Shown here piece by piece: positions 1-8,503 of a stretch of 64,000 nucleotides of DNA. The notes under the pieces were generated by a model that had not been told where the DNA came from, made no database searches, and worked only from the letters and a program-made list of their open reading frames with translations. Made by a program: the position numbers and the translations under genes. Source of the stretch: Shewanella oncorhynchi (lineage in GTDB: Bacteria > Pseudomonadota > Gammaproteobacteria > Enterobacterales > Shewanellaceae). How positions within the stretch are numbered: position 1 is the stretch's first letter; the number at the start of each line of letters is the position of its first letter. Where the stretch lies: NCBI RefSeq assembly GCF_012584455.1, contig NZ_JABAEB010000012.1, positions 48,475 through 112,474 on the forward strand, in the 5' to 3' direction.

Positions 1-500
1 CGTTATCGACCCAGCAAATTACTCATGGTCAGTCGGCAACAGCGCCAGCTGTGCCAGCGCGGGAAGGGTATACCTTCACCGGTTGGGATGTCAGTTTTGC
101 GAACGTGACTTCAGCTTTAACAGTGACAGCGCAATACAGTCAGAATGTGTATGTCGTAAGCTTTGTCGATGCCGAAGGTCAGTCGTTATCGACCCAGCAA
201 ATTACTCATGGTCAGTCGGCAACAGCGCCAGCTGTGCCAGCGCGGGAAGGGTATACCTTCATCGGTTGGGATGTCAGTTTTGCTAACGTGACTTCAGCTT
301 TAACAGTGACAGCGCAATACAGTCAGAATGTGTATGTCGTAAGCTTTGTTGATGCCGAAGGTCAGTCGTTATCGACCCAGCAAATTACTCATGGTCAGTC
401 GGCAACAGCACCAACGGCACCAGAGCGGGAAGGTTATACCTTCACTGGCTGGGATGCGGACTTTAGTAAAGTCACTGCTGCCTTAACGGTAAAGGCCCAG
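1..500 (+). repeat. Tandem 183-bp repeats encoding InlB-type modules
   Basis: The 10-mer cgttatcgac recurs at 1, 184 and 367, a period of exactly 183 bp (61 codons). Units 1 and 2 differ by only a few bases; the third begins identically and diverges after about 420 (PTAPEREGYTFTGWDADFSKV). The array continues upstream of the window. Near identity at the DNA level, including third positions, points to recent expansion or homogenisation. Confidence 0.95.
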
Positions 501-2885
501 TACAAAGATCGTCTGTATCAGGTCAGCGTCAATACGGTCGCAGGGGTGACGATCAGCCCAGCGCAACAAGCAATTCCCCATGGCCAATCTGCGGTGTTTA
601 GTCTGACGCAAACCGATCCGGCGCTTTATCTGCAAGTGCATGGTTGCAGTGCTGTGCTGCGACAACAAACCATCCACACCGCCGCCATTACGGCAGATTG
701 TATGGTCGAATTGCAAAGTTTCGCTGCTTTTGCGGTGCAAGCAGCCGTCCAGACGAATCTGGTCACTGCCAATCAGTCGGTTGCGGTAACTGTCAGCGGT
801 GGTAGTGGCCAGTTCCGCTGGTTGGATGGTGAGGTGTTGCGGGCGAACCAGCTGCAGCAGCTATCGCCGGAACAAGTCAGCACTCTCTTCAAGGCGGTTT
901 CCGCCACTGAATTTATCTTTAGCAGTCATCAAACCGGTCGTTATCAGTTGCAGTTGCAGGATGAACAAAGCCAGCAAATTCAGATACTGACGCTGGAAGT
1001 GCATCCATTTGTTGCTTTTACTGCCGCCTCACAACAGGTTGCACAGCAAACGGCAGCCAAAATCAGTATTTGGCTCAGTGATGAAGCGATCAGCTATCCG
1101 GTGACGGTAGAGTTTAGCGCTGAAGGCGTTCAGCTTAGCGAAGAGAAGCTGTTGATTGATCTGCAGGACGAGCGACGTCGCAGTTATCAATTATCGGAGC
1201 AAACCAGTAATAATGCCACGATCAAGCTGACCGCAGTCAGTTCAGGCAATGCGGTTTTGGGCACACCGGCGATCCATCAACTGCAGACTGGCGCTATGGC
1301 CAGCACTGCTGCGTTGCAGGTCAGCATAGAACAGGACGGTTTATCTGGTTATGCCGTCAGGCAGGAAGCTGGTTTGATCAGGTTGCAGGCTGGCAATAGT
1401 CACGACAAAGTGCTGGATTATCGCTGGGAGTTAGGCGAGTTAGCTGCCGCTGCTGTGGTGGAAGCTGATGTGGTGATGCTGGATCCCGCCAAGTTACAAG
1501 GCCGTTATCAGTTTAAGCTGCAAGCGACTGACAATAATCAAACTCTGGAAACGGATCTGGTGTTGTTGGTGGTGGCTGGTTGCGCGCATGATCATTGTGG
1601 CAGCGAGCTTGACCAGAGCGGTCTGCCAGCGGCAGCGAATTTATTCACTGCCCAGCCTGGCCGATTACCACTCTGTCCAAAAGTTGAGCAGGACCAGAAT
1701 GGCCGAGTCAGTAGCTGTACCCCGGCCGAAGCAGGCGTTAGTTATTTGGAAATTCCGGCGCAATATCAACTGACGCTGGGTCAACAAAGTGAGGCCAGTT
1801 CCTGGGCCAGTGGCCAGTTTGGCGTGGCGTTGAATGACGGCGCTTTACCTGATCAAGGCTACCAGCAACAAAGTCAGTTGGTCGATTTTGAGATCCGAAA
1901 CCTGAATAATCAGGGTGAAAGTGTGCCTGTTGTGATCCCGTTGCCGCAAGGCCGTCAGATCAATACTGAAAGTGTCTGGCGTAAACATCACAATGGCCGC
2001 TGGTTTGATTTTGTGCAAAACAGCCGTAATCAGTTGTTTAGTGCAGGCAAAAATAGTGAAGGCCGTTGTCCGTTGGTGTCAGATGTGGTGTGGACACCGG
2101 GTTTAACTGCGAAGGATGAATGTGTGCGGTTAATTATTGAAGATGGCGGTCCAAATGATGCTGATGGTAAAGCCAATGGTGTCATTGTTGATCCCGGAGT
2201 ACTGGCGCAGGTAGTACGGACCGATAAAGTCTATAACACTGCGGGTGGCAGCACCGGCTGGTGGTCTTTGGTCGGTTTGTTGGCATTGGTGCTGCGGCGT
2301 CGGGTAGGACTGCTGTTGCTAGTGGCGGGTTCTGCACCTGTGGTCGCAGAGCCCATGGCGCTGGATAAGATGTATCTGCGTGCGACTGTTGGTCAGATGG
2401 ATACCGACAGCCGTTTTCAGTTACAAGGTCAGCAATTCAGCGCGGAGCAGGAGCAGCGGCTGGCCTGGCAACTGCATGGGGGCTATCAGTTAAATACATA
2501 CCTGGCGCTGGAAGGCGGTTGGTTGGATGCTGGTGAGTTAACGGTGCGCCTGCCTGGTGTGTTGCAACAGACTGAGTTGCCTGATGTTGCACGACTGGTC
2601 AGCGGTTCAGGTTATGGTCCAACATTGGCGGTGCGCTTGTCTTATCCTCTGGCTGGCCCGGTGTCCGTGTTTGGCACTGCTGGTGGCTGGTATTTAATGC
2701 AGCGGCAGCAGTTATTTGATACTGCTGCTGAATCACGCTCGCAGCAAAATTGGCAAGCTGCCTACACCGCGGGTCTAAGCTGGACCTTGTCAGAACAATG
2801 GTCCGTTCAGCTTAGTTATGGTAGCTATCAGACATCACCACAAGTCAGTAATCTGACCGCTGTCGGTATTCAGTGGCATTTTTGA
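3..2885 (+). CDS. InlB-type repeat surface protein with internal GlyGly-CTERM and C-terminal beta-barrel (5' partial)
   Basis: The frame is open at the window edge, so the true start lies upstream; a GTG at 51 is only the first start-like codon. Order seen: InlB/Listeria-Bacteroides-type repeats with the core YTFTGWD (nt 3 to about 510), an Ig-like middle region, and a stretch resembling the choice-of-anchor U domain (GPNDADGKANGVIVDPG, nt about 2150-2205). Next comes a GlyGly-CTERM-like tail, GGSTGWWSLVGLLALVLRRR (from nt 2244), that would normally end a protein. Here it runs on into a hydrophobic, signal-like stretch ending AVAE-like (VVAEP) and about 180 residues with alternating beta-strand pattern ending in WHF, typical of an outer-membrane barrel of OmpA type. 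It is probably a surface protein; ligand unknown. The in-frame fusion of sorting tail and barrel is unusual and may reflect loss of a stop codon between two adjacent genes. Confidence 0.85.
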   Translation, partial: LSTQQITHGQSATAPAVPAREGYTFTGWDVSFANVTSALTVTAQYSQNVYVVSFVDAEGQSLSTQQITHGQSATAPAVPAREGYTFIGWDVSFANVTSALTVTAQYSQNVYVVSFVDAEGQSLSTQQITHGQSATAPTAPEREGYTFTGWDADFSKVTAALTVKAQYKDRLYQVSVNTVAGVTISPAQQAIPHGQSAVFSLTQTDPALYLQVHGCSAVLRQQTIHTAAITADCMVELQSFAAFAVQAAVQTNLVTANQSVAVTVSGGSGQFRWLDGEVLRANQLQQLSPEQVSTLFKAVSATEFIFSSHQTGRYQLQLQDEQSQQIQILTLEVHPFVAFTAASQQVAQQTAAKISIWLSDEAISYPVTVEFSAEGVQLSEEKLLIDLQDERRRSYQLSEQTSNNATIKLTAVSSGNAVLGTPAIHQLQTGAMASTAALQVSIEQDGLSGYAVRQEAGLIRLQAGNSHDKVLDYRWELGELAAAAVVEADVVMLDPAKLQGRYQFKLQATDNNQTLETDLVLLVVAGCAHDHCGSELDQSGLPAAANLFTAQPGRLPLCPKVEQDQNGRVSSCTPAEAGVSYLEIPAQYQLTLGQQSEASSWASGQFGVALNDGALPDQGYQQQSQLVDFEIRNLNNQGESVPVVIPLPQGRQINTESVWRKHHNGRWFDFVQNSRNQLFSAGKNSEGRCPLVSDVVWTPGLTAKDECVRLIIEDGGPNDADGKANGVIVDPGVLAQVVRTDKVYNTAGGSTGWWSLVGLLALVLRRRVGLLLLVAGSAPVVAEPMALDKMYLRATVGQMDTDSRFQLQGQQFSAEQEQRLAWQLHGGYQLNTYLALEGGWLDAGELTVRLPGVLQQTELPDVARLVSGSGYGPTLAVRLSYPLAGPVSVFGTAGGWYLMQRQQLFDTAAESRSQQNWQAAYTAGLSWTLSEQWSVQLSYGSYQTSPQVSNLTAVGIQWHF

Positions 2886-2941
2886 TCTTGTTAACTGCTG
2901 GCAAATTACAGTTTTAGTCGCTGGCAGCTTTCTATTGTTGA

Positions 2942-2966
2942 CCCCGCCTTTGTTGCGGGGTTTTTT
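2942..2966 (+). terminator. Rho-independent terminator of the repeat protein gene
   Basis: Stem CCCCGC / GCGGGG around a short loop, followed directly by six T. It lies 57 bp after the stop codon. Confidence 0.85.
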
Positions 2967-3077
2967 ATGTGTGCGCAGTTATCTGACTGTGTCCGCGCCG
3001 AAAATCGAGCTACTCAGCTTAAATCGCATTATTTAGGATCCTCGACTCAACAAAAGTCTTGATGTGGAGGACTTGCT

Positions 3078-3186
3078 ATGCCGCGCCCAAGAAGAACTCA
3101 GATGAGTGTCGAACTGCTTATTTAATATCCCCCATTTCTATCATTACTGCAGTCGTGTCATTTGGCGTGCACTCTTTTGTAGATAA
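3078..3186 (+). pseudogene. Remnant of a REP-associated tyrosine transposase (RAYT, Y1 family)
   Basis: ATG at 3078, with GGAGG just upstream, opens MPRPRRTQMSVELLI and then stops. In a shifted frame the sequence continues PHFYHYCSRVIWRALFC (about 3133-3180) and stops again. Together these match the well-known N terminus of gammaproteobacterial RAYT proteins (MPRPRRTQ...TPYYHCVSRCVRRAFLCG). The HUH motif and catalytic Tyr are absent, so only about 35 codons survive, with a frameshift and stops. RAYT genes normally mobilise REP palindromes; palindromic elements occur in this window at 6753 and 63521, but a link is only inferred. Confidence 0.7.
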
Positions 3187-3701
3187 GGGGTATGGGGTAA
3201 TGATGCTTTTTCGGCTAAAAACTATGACCATCGCTGAGCTTGGCAAGTTGTTTCATGGCCATGTTGAAACCTTGCAAGAATTTACCCCAGAATTCAGATA
3301 ATCATTGCGAACACTTAGAAAAGTGACGACGACACTTTGCGCTTTGTTGCCAGTACCTCAAAGTGGCTGACTTCAAACTTAGTCATTGGCTTTACCTTTT
3401 TACACAGTCAACCAAACAATGGGCTAGGTGACTATGGCTAAAAATCACTATTTTTCAGTTAAATAGCACTATTTAGCCATCATCCACTTGAACTTTACCT
3501 TGTCGGTTTATTCGCGACTTAATGACTGGTCGTTGCTTGAATCTAAACTCCGAGTGAATGATGTTGTTTTAACTTGGGTGGCCGGATTTCTTGCACTAAC
3601 GCTGACCACTTTAGCCGCTTCATTTGAGGTGTTAAGCCTCTTTTGGTTGCTTCAACGCAGAGCTAAGTGCTTCGAGGCGAGGTTGAGTAAATAAGCAGAA
3701 T
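3187..3701. other. Intergenic region with no supported gene
   Basis: About 515 bp between the RAYT remnant and the GDPD gene. Open frames here start at TTG or run through the remnant, lack a ribosome binding site and match no family I recognise. It may be decayed mobile DNA continuing from the RAYT remnant. Confidence 0.5.
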
Positions 3702-5525
3702 TTACAGAACATAGCGTAGGCGCAGCGCCGTTTGTTCAACAGGGGATAACGCGAGCCACTGTTCTCGGATTTCCACGGCCTCCTGCGGATAGTCGGTAAT
3801 GAGCACATCGGCTCCCAGCGCCAACATGCGCAGCATTTGCCGTGGATTATTTACTGTCCATACATGCACTTGCTTACCTCCTTTGTGTGCACGGGCGATA
3901 AATTTTTCGTTAGTAATCGATTGATTGACCGCTAAGAATTGTGTATTCGCCTTAATGGGATCGCCAATGGATTGAGTGACGATAAGGCCAGTGTGAATGG
4001 AAGGGTCGAGTCGTTGCACTTCTTCAATGGCTCTTGCTTCGAGCGACGTAATCACCACTTGTTGTGTCATTTTCTCTTGTTGCAATAAGGCGACAACGGC
4101 CTGCGCCAAGCTGGGATCGGCTTGATTATATTTAAGCTCAATGTTCAAACCGATTTTGTTGCGTGCCTCATTAAGCATCTCTAGTAGTGTCGGTACGGAT
4201 TCCCCTGCAAAGGTGGCACTGTGCCAACTCCCCGCATCAAGTTGTTGCATTTCACTCGCACTGAGGTTGGCAACTCGTCTTGGATCGCCCGCTATGCGCA
4301 TCAAATCAGCATCGTGCAATACCATTAAGGTGCCATCGGATGCCGTTTGCACATCGATTTCGGCATAATCCGCCTTTTCTGCAATAGCTAAACGCAAAGC
4401 CGCAAGGGTATTTTCTGGTGCCCTAGCTGCGCCAGCACGGTGGGCAGTAATCAGGATGTCATCCCTTTGTGGTTCACTATTGAGGGCATATACCCCTAAT
4501 CCCAACATGATTAAAAAAGTGCCGATCAACACCCCGCTTATTGTATAAAGCGACAGTTCAGACGTTCTTTTTACCGTTTGTCGCCCAAGGCGTTCTAACC
4601 CTGCGGGTTTTTCTCCCAGCTGACGGTATAACAGCAAGATGATAAAGGCTTCGCCAAACATTCCGAGTAAGGACCATGCCGCGCTGAGCATAAAAATCAG
4701 TGCAGAGACGAGGGCCAAAATAGCTAATTCTGCCGAAAGTGTCAGCGTAACCCTATCGAGTAAAGTATCGGCTCCCCAGGAGATCAGCAGTATTAAGGGA
4801 TACACCAAAGCACCTATCCTCAACCACCAACCCGCAGCGTGCCACATAATCGGGCGTTCATTGCCTGCGCTTAATTGCCAACTGCGTTTGAGTGCCGTCA
4901 AAGCATCGGTCGTTTCACTCACAATAATCGTCAGTGAAAAGGCCGCTTTGGCCCACAGATATAAGGCAACAAGGACATAGATTATCGCTAAGAACGCCAT
5001 ACTCGTTAAGGCGAGATACCAGTCTATAGGCTTGAAATACAAGTAGTAATTGATGTCGTGTCCCTGTAGAAACACGCTGAAAATCAGATATCCTAACCCG
5101 ATAAAAGGTACGCTGAGCAGCAATAAGCAAGCCGCATAAATGCTACCAAGGCGAATAAATACGGGTAAGCGCGCAGTTGCGAAAATTAGCGCTCGCACTG
5201 GGCCAATGGGAATATCGTATAACCCAGATGCTGCGAGAATCGTGACTCCAGCACGTTGGGTAAAAAACACGGTAAAGCTGCTGAATAGAGTAATGACCAT
5301 AAACAGCAAGCCATAGGGAGACATGGCAAAGGCGATTAAGTCGTAATTGGTGATGGTGACATTGCCCGTTTTGGCAATCAGATGGCGCAGTAGCCAGCCA
5401 AAAGACGGGACGATAATACCCGCCGACACTAGGGTGAATAACAGTTCAAATTCAATGAGTTTTCTACCGCAGCGACGAATGGCTTTAAGCGTGTCATGCC
5501 AGTAACTGTGTTCAGGATTGAGCAT
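3702..5525 (-). CDS. Membrane-anchored glycerophosphodiester phosphodiesterase
   Basis: 607 residues. The first about 350 form a multi-pass membrane region resembling the GDPD membrane domain (PF10110 type), with roughly eight hydrophobic spans. From about residue 358 a GDPD catalytic domain follows: HRAGAARAPENT, then AEIDVQ and VLHD, which supply the His, Glu/Asp and His of the active site and metal site, and later LNIELK and ITDYPQ. The family hydrolyses glycerophosphodiesters to glycerol-3-phosphate and an alcohol; the membrane domain suggests action at the inner membrane, perhaps in phospholipid head-group recycling. ATG start at 5525. It stands alone, convergent with the decayed region at its 3' side. 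Confidence 0.9.
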   Translation of the reverse strand: MLNPEHSYWHDTLKAIRRCGRKLIEFELLFTLVSAGIIVPSFGWLLRHLIAKTGNVTITNYDLIAFAMSPYGLLFMVITLFSSFTVFFTQRAGVTILAASGLYDIPIGPVRALIFATARLPVFIRLGSIYAACLLLLSVPFIGLGYLIFSVFLQGHDINYYLYFKPIDWYLALTSMAFLAIIYVLVALYLWAKAAFSLTIIVSETTDALTALKRSWQLSAGNERPIMWHAAGWWLRIGALVYPLILLISWGADTLLDRVTLTLSAELAILALVSALIFMLSAAWSLLGMFGEAFIILLLYRQLGEKPAGLERLGRQTVKRTSELSLYTISGVLIGTFLIMLGLGVYALNSEPQRDDILITAHRAGAARAPENTLAALRLAIAEKADYAEIDVQTASDGTLMVLHDADLMRIAGDPRRVANLSASEMQQLDAGSWHSATFAGESVPTLLEMLNEARNKIGLNIELKYNQADPSLAQAVVALLQQEKMTQQVVITSLEARAIEEVQRLDPSIHTGLIVTQSIGDPIKANTQFLAVNQSITNEKFIARAHKGGKQVHVWTVNNPRQMLRMLALGADVLITDYPQEAVEIREQWLALSPVEQTALRLRYVL

Positions 5526-6214
5526 GCCGCTTCCTTATTCGTGCGAGTTGAGGACTGTAATTTAGCAGCGTTTCAGGTTGACGGTTAGTCATTCGTGCAA
5601 TGTTTTGAGCTGGTGAGTTGGTTGTTATTATCCATAAAGCAATAAATACATTGATTATTTCAAGTTTCCGAGCTGCGCCTATGTCGGGTCGTTTGTCATT
5701 GAGCTTTCTTCAAAGTGTAATAATAGATAGCTCGTTAAGTTGGTTCACTCGATTTAGTATCGTCGCCAAGTTTATTGGTATCGCAATCTTTCTCTATTTT
5801 AAACATTGGGTTGGGTATATTCGGCTGTGAGTGTGCTGATGGTGATACCTTCTATTCTTATTTTTGATATTTAATATGTTTTAGTGAGTCGACTTTATAA
5901 ATAAATTACTTATCCCAGAAGTGCACAATATCGCAGATTAAGCCTATCTATGTTTTGTTGCTTATTCAATATTTTGATTTTTTTGTGGATAAAAATCAAA
6001 ATATTGAGATGTAAACTTGGTGATTAATCTAGGTAAGACCTGCGTATACATGTTTGCCTCGTTAAAATCCGTGAATCAGATTTACCTCGTCTGGTTTACA
6101 TACTAAAATTTCACGCAATTTACCCGTGTCAAAGGGATTGCGTTGGTAACAGTCGTTCTTTTATGTAGTTCTACATGATAAGAATTTGCTTATAAATAAA
6201 AGAGTAGTAATAAA
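5526..6214. other. AT-rich intergenic region containing a strong hairpin
   Basis: About 690 bp with no convincing gene. A 70-codon frame at 5618-5830 has no recognisable similarity or ribosome binding site. The one structured element is the inverted repeat at 5966-6007, described separately. Upstream regulatory DNA for the small membrane protein gene probably lies in the last 200 bp. Confidence 0.5.
5966..6007. repeat. Perfect 17-bp inverted repeat with 8-nt loop
   Basis: The arm tcaatattttgattttt (5966-5982) is exactly complementary to 5991-6007, around the loop ttgtggat. It is AT-rich, and the T tract lies inside the stem rather than after it, so it is not a standard terminator. It could be a cruciform, an operator or a degraded element. 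Confidence 0.85.
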
Positions 6215-6487
6215 TTGTCTTATAAAAAATTTAATGCATTTTTGAACGCAAACATGCGGACCTTTGAAATGGTTGGTGTTCTAATGCGCATATTTAGTTT
6301 CTCACTTGTCAGTTGGCTTGGCCCTGAAAGTCCTTTTATGTTTGTTTGGATTTTCAACACGATAGATGCTGTTTTGCTAACATGGTGTGCCGCTTTACGC
6401 AAAGATGCCGCTTACACGTTACTCAATGGTTTTTGGATTTTGATTGGTATTGTAGGGATCGCAAGAGCTGGCGGATTGATTCACTAA
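6215..6487 (+). CDS. Small membrane protein of unknown function
   Basis: 90 residues from a TTG start at 6215; the next in-frame ATG is at 6254, giving 77 residues, and neither has a strong ribosome binding site. Two or three hydrophobic spans are visible: around VGVLMRIFSFSLVSWLG, PFMFVWIFNTIDAVLLTW, and LLNGFWILIGIVGIA. I do not recognise the family. Support for coding comes from the soluble turns between spans (RKDAAYT), clean termination and a terminator-like hairpin shortly downstream. It stands alone, followed by a repeat element and the marR operator. Confidence 0.6.
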   Translation: MSYKKFNAFLNANMRTFEMVGVLMRIFSFSLVSWLGPESPFMFVWIFNTIDAVLLTWCAALRKDAAYTLLNGFWILIGIVGIARAGGLIH

Positions 6488-6548
6488 GTTTTCTGGTTCA
6501 TGTCAGTGAATCACTCAACCCCAGACTGATTCATCACACCGCCAAAAC

Positions 6549-6591
6549 ATGCCCTTAAGCCCTGTTATCGGGTATTGGAGGGCATTTTTTT
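6549..6591 (+). terminator. Probable terminator after the small membrane protein gene
   Basis: ATGCCC (6549-6554) pairs with GGGCAT before a run of seven T; the loop is long and holds a second small CCCTG/CGGG stem. Confidence 0.5.
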
Positions 6592-6752
6592 ACCCTAAAA
6601 TGAATCAAATTCATTAAGAACTGATTCAAGCCATCTTGATGATGCCACATTATCAACATAACGAGTTTGTGATGGCGGCGCAGTTTCCTGTAACTCAAAT
6701 TGCATAAGGCTAATGGCTAAATTAGATCGTTAATATGCGCGGGAGTTGATGA

Positions 6753-6854
6753 GATTAAGCACTGGCATGTAAGGGACCGTTCGTGACAGGGATGTCACGG
6801 TCGAGCCCTCAAGGATGAGTTTATGGCGCGTCACTGGAAAGCCAGTGCTTAATC
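6753..6854. repeat. 102-bp palindromic repeat element, copy 1
   Basis: It begins gattaagcactggcat and ends atgc-like with ccagtgcttaatc, so the termini form an inverted repeat of at least 12 bp. Its reverse complement aligns over the full 102 bp with 63521-63622 (same length; clearly related core around ggctcgac and aacggtc). No coding capacity and no clear target duplication. It lies just upstream of the marR operator. Confidence 0.9.
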
Positions 6855-6903
6855 ATTTTCTGATTATTTGCACATTGCCGCACACTCAGTACAGGGTTGC
6901 TTA

Positions 6904-6956
6904 GTTGACATAATCAACCAATCTCGATATTGTTGATACTATCAACTATATCGAGA
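6904..6956. promoter_or_regulatory. Operator region of the MarR-SIP operon
   Basis: Two related palindromes 28 bp apart: gttgacataatcaac (6904-6918) and gttgatactatcaac (6932-6946). The second is nested in a longer palindrome with arms tctcgata and tatcgaga (6922-6956). It ends 6 bp before the chosen marR ATG. The layout fits autoregulation by the MarR dimer; binding is inferred. Confidence 0.7.
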
Positions 6957-6962
6957 GCCTCT

Positions 6963-7523
6963 ATGTCGTCATTGTCACTCAGTGAAACTTTGCACAGATT
7001 AGTGCATGCCTACAAAAAGCAATTGCGTAGCGATATTGCTGCACAAGAGATTGATTTACCTGTCACTCATATCCGTGCCTTGAAGGGCGTGTGTCGCAAT
7101 CCTGAATCGACGGCCCAGTCTATCGCCCTGCGTATGCAGCGGGATAAAGCGCAAATTACCCGTGTTCTCAATGAGCTACAGCAGAGTGGGTTGATCACTA
7201 AAATCGATAACCCTAAGGATGGCCGCAGCCAGTTACTGCGACCCACGGCTGAGGGGGAAAAGATCATGACTCAGATCAATGCCTCAGAACGTAAAACCGT
7301 GGCGCGCATGACGCAGGCGCTCAGTTCAGACGAAGTTGATACTTTTATTAAACTTGCCAATAGGATCAGTAAAAGTGTGGATGATGCCGCTGCCGCCAAA
7401 AGTGAAACTGATTGCCTTACTCAAAAAAGACCATCTAGTAAGCCAAAAGATACGGCTGTAAAAGGAGCCATTGAGTTGCGCTTAACGGCAGAAAACGCAA
7501 TAGGAGAAAATCATAATGAATAA
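6963..7523 (+). CDS. MarR-family transcriptional regulator
   Basis: 186 residues from the ATG at 6963. An upstream in-frame start at 6930 is disfavoured because it would put the operator palindrome inside the gene. The winged-helix core is typical: AQSIALRMQRDKAQITRVLN (recognition helix region), then LITKIDNPKDGRSQLLRPT (wing with the conserved DGR), then an amphipathic dimerisation helix. The last about 60 residues are charged and low in complexity. It overlaps the next gene, a siderophore-interacting protein, by 8 bp, so it probably controls ferric-siderophore reduction or a related stress response. The inducer cannot be told from sequence. Confidence 0.85.
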   Translation: MSSLSLSETLHRLVHAYKKQLRSDIAAQEIDLPVTHIRALKGVCRNPESTAQSIALRMQRDKAQITRVLNELQQSGLITKIDNPKDGRSQLLRPTAEGEKIMTQINASERKTVARMTQALSSDEVDTFIKLANRISKSVDDAAAAKSETDCLTQKRPSSKPKDTAVKGAIELRLTAENAIGENHNE

Positions 7524-8265
7524 ACCTGCACCACGTGAGCTAGAAGTGATCCGCTCGACTTATATCACTCCGCATATGTTACGCATCACCTTAGGCGGTG
7601 CGGGATTGGCTGGATTTCCTGTCGATCAAGAGAGTGCCTATATCAAGTTGTTATTCCCACAAGCGGGTGAGCGTCCATTAATGCGAACTTACACTATCCG
7701 TCAGCAACGCGATGATGAAATCGATGTGGATTTTGTGCTGCACGATACCGACGGCCCCGCATCGAGTTGGGCGAAAACGGCGCAGGTGGGCGAACTCATT
7801 CAAATTGGCGGACCCGGACTTAAAAAACTGATCAACTTTGAGGCGGATTGGTTTTTACTCGCAGGTGATATGACAGCCTTGCCCGCCATTAGCGTGAATC
7901 TGGCAAAATTACCAAACAATGCAGTGGGTTACGCTGTGATAGAAGTGCTGAGTGAAGCTGATATTCAACCTCTGGTGCATCCTGAACATGTCGAGCTGCA
8001 TTGGGTGATCAATCCTGAAGCCGATCCCGAAGGTCGCCCTTTGGTTGAGCGAATTGCCCAATTACCTTGGCTTGCTGGCGAGCCAGCCGTATGGATTGCC
8101 TGTGAATTTAATAGCATGCGCGCGTTGAGAAGGCATTTTAAGCAAGCGCATTCATTGCCTAAGAGCCATTTTTATACCTCGAGCTATTGGAAAATCGGTT
8201 GTAACGAAGGTGAGCATAAGCTGGTAAAACAAGAAGATGAACAGTTAGAAAATACTGCAGAGTAG
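7516..8265 (+). CDS. Siderophore-interacting protein (FAD-dependent ferric reductase, SIP/ViuB family)
   Basis: 249 residues, the usual family length. The N-terminal FAD-binding barrel contains RTYTIRQ (the conserved R-x-Y-T/S flavin motif) and VDFVLHDTDGPASSWA, typical of SIP proteins; the C-terminal part contains WFLLAGDMTALPAI, AVIEV and the closing YWKIGCNEGEH. These cytoplasmic enzymes reduce ferric siderophores to release Fe(II), using NAD(P)H or ferredoxin. ATG at 7516 has AGGAGA upstream. It is translationally coupled to marR by an 8-bp overlap. No uptake receptor or Fur box is evident nearby. Confidence 0.9.
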   Translation: MNKPAPRELEVIRSTYITPHMLRITLGGAGLAGFPVDQESAYIKLLFPQAGERPLMRTYTIRQQRDDEIDVDFVLHDTDGPASSWAKTAQVGELIQIGGPGLKKLINFEADWFLLAGDMTALPAISVNLAKLPNNAVGYAVIEVLSEADIQPLVHPEHVELHWVINPEADPEGRPLVERIAQLPWLAGEPAVWIACEFNSMRALRRHFKQAHSLPKSHFYTSSYWKIGCNEGEHKLVKQEDEQLENTAE

Positions 8266-8503
8266 TGGTTTAAAAGTGATTACTCGTCCTGCCAATGTAA
8301 GTGCTTATCTTAGTCCATATAGGTTCTATCGGACCTGCATGGTGTGAAGGGCTGCTATTAGGTGGTATTACGTAATTTAAAATACTTATTAAGCATGCCA
8401 TATTATATAGGAACCCATATTCATATACTTTATGGCACTTTAATCAAGATAGGGTAAGGCGATGATTCAACTTGTGCTCACCCTGCATCTGTTTAATTGT
8501 CAT

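Noticed and set aside
1-500. Regular repeats at the left edge as a possible CRISPR array
   Set aside because: The unit is 183 bp, has no spacers and is an open reading frame with InlB-type protein repeats.
3488-3694. 68-codon ORF
   Set aside because: TTG start, no ribosome binding site, no recognisable similarity; lies in decayed DNA.
5618-5830. 70-codon ORF
   Set aside because: No ribosome site and no recognisable family; AT-rich intergenic composition.
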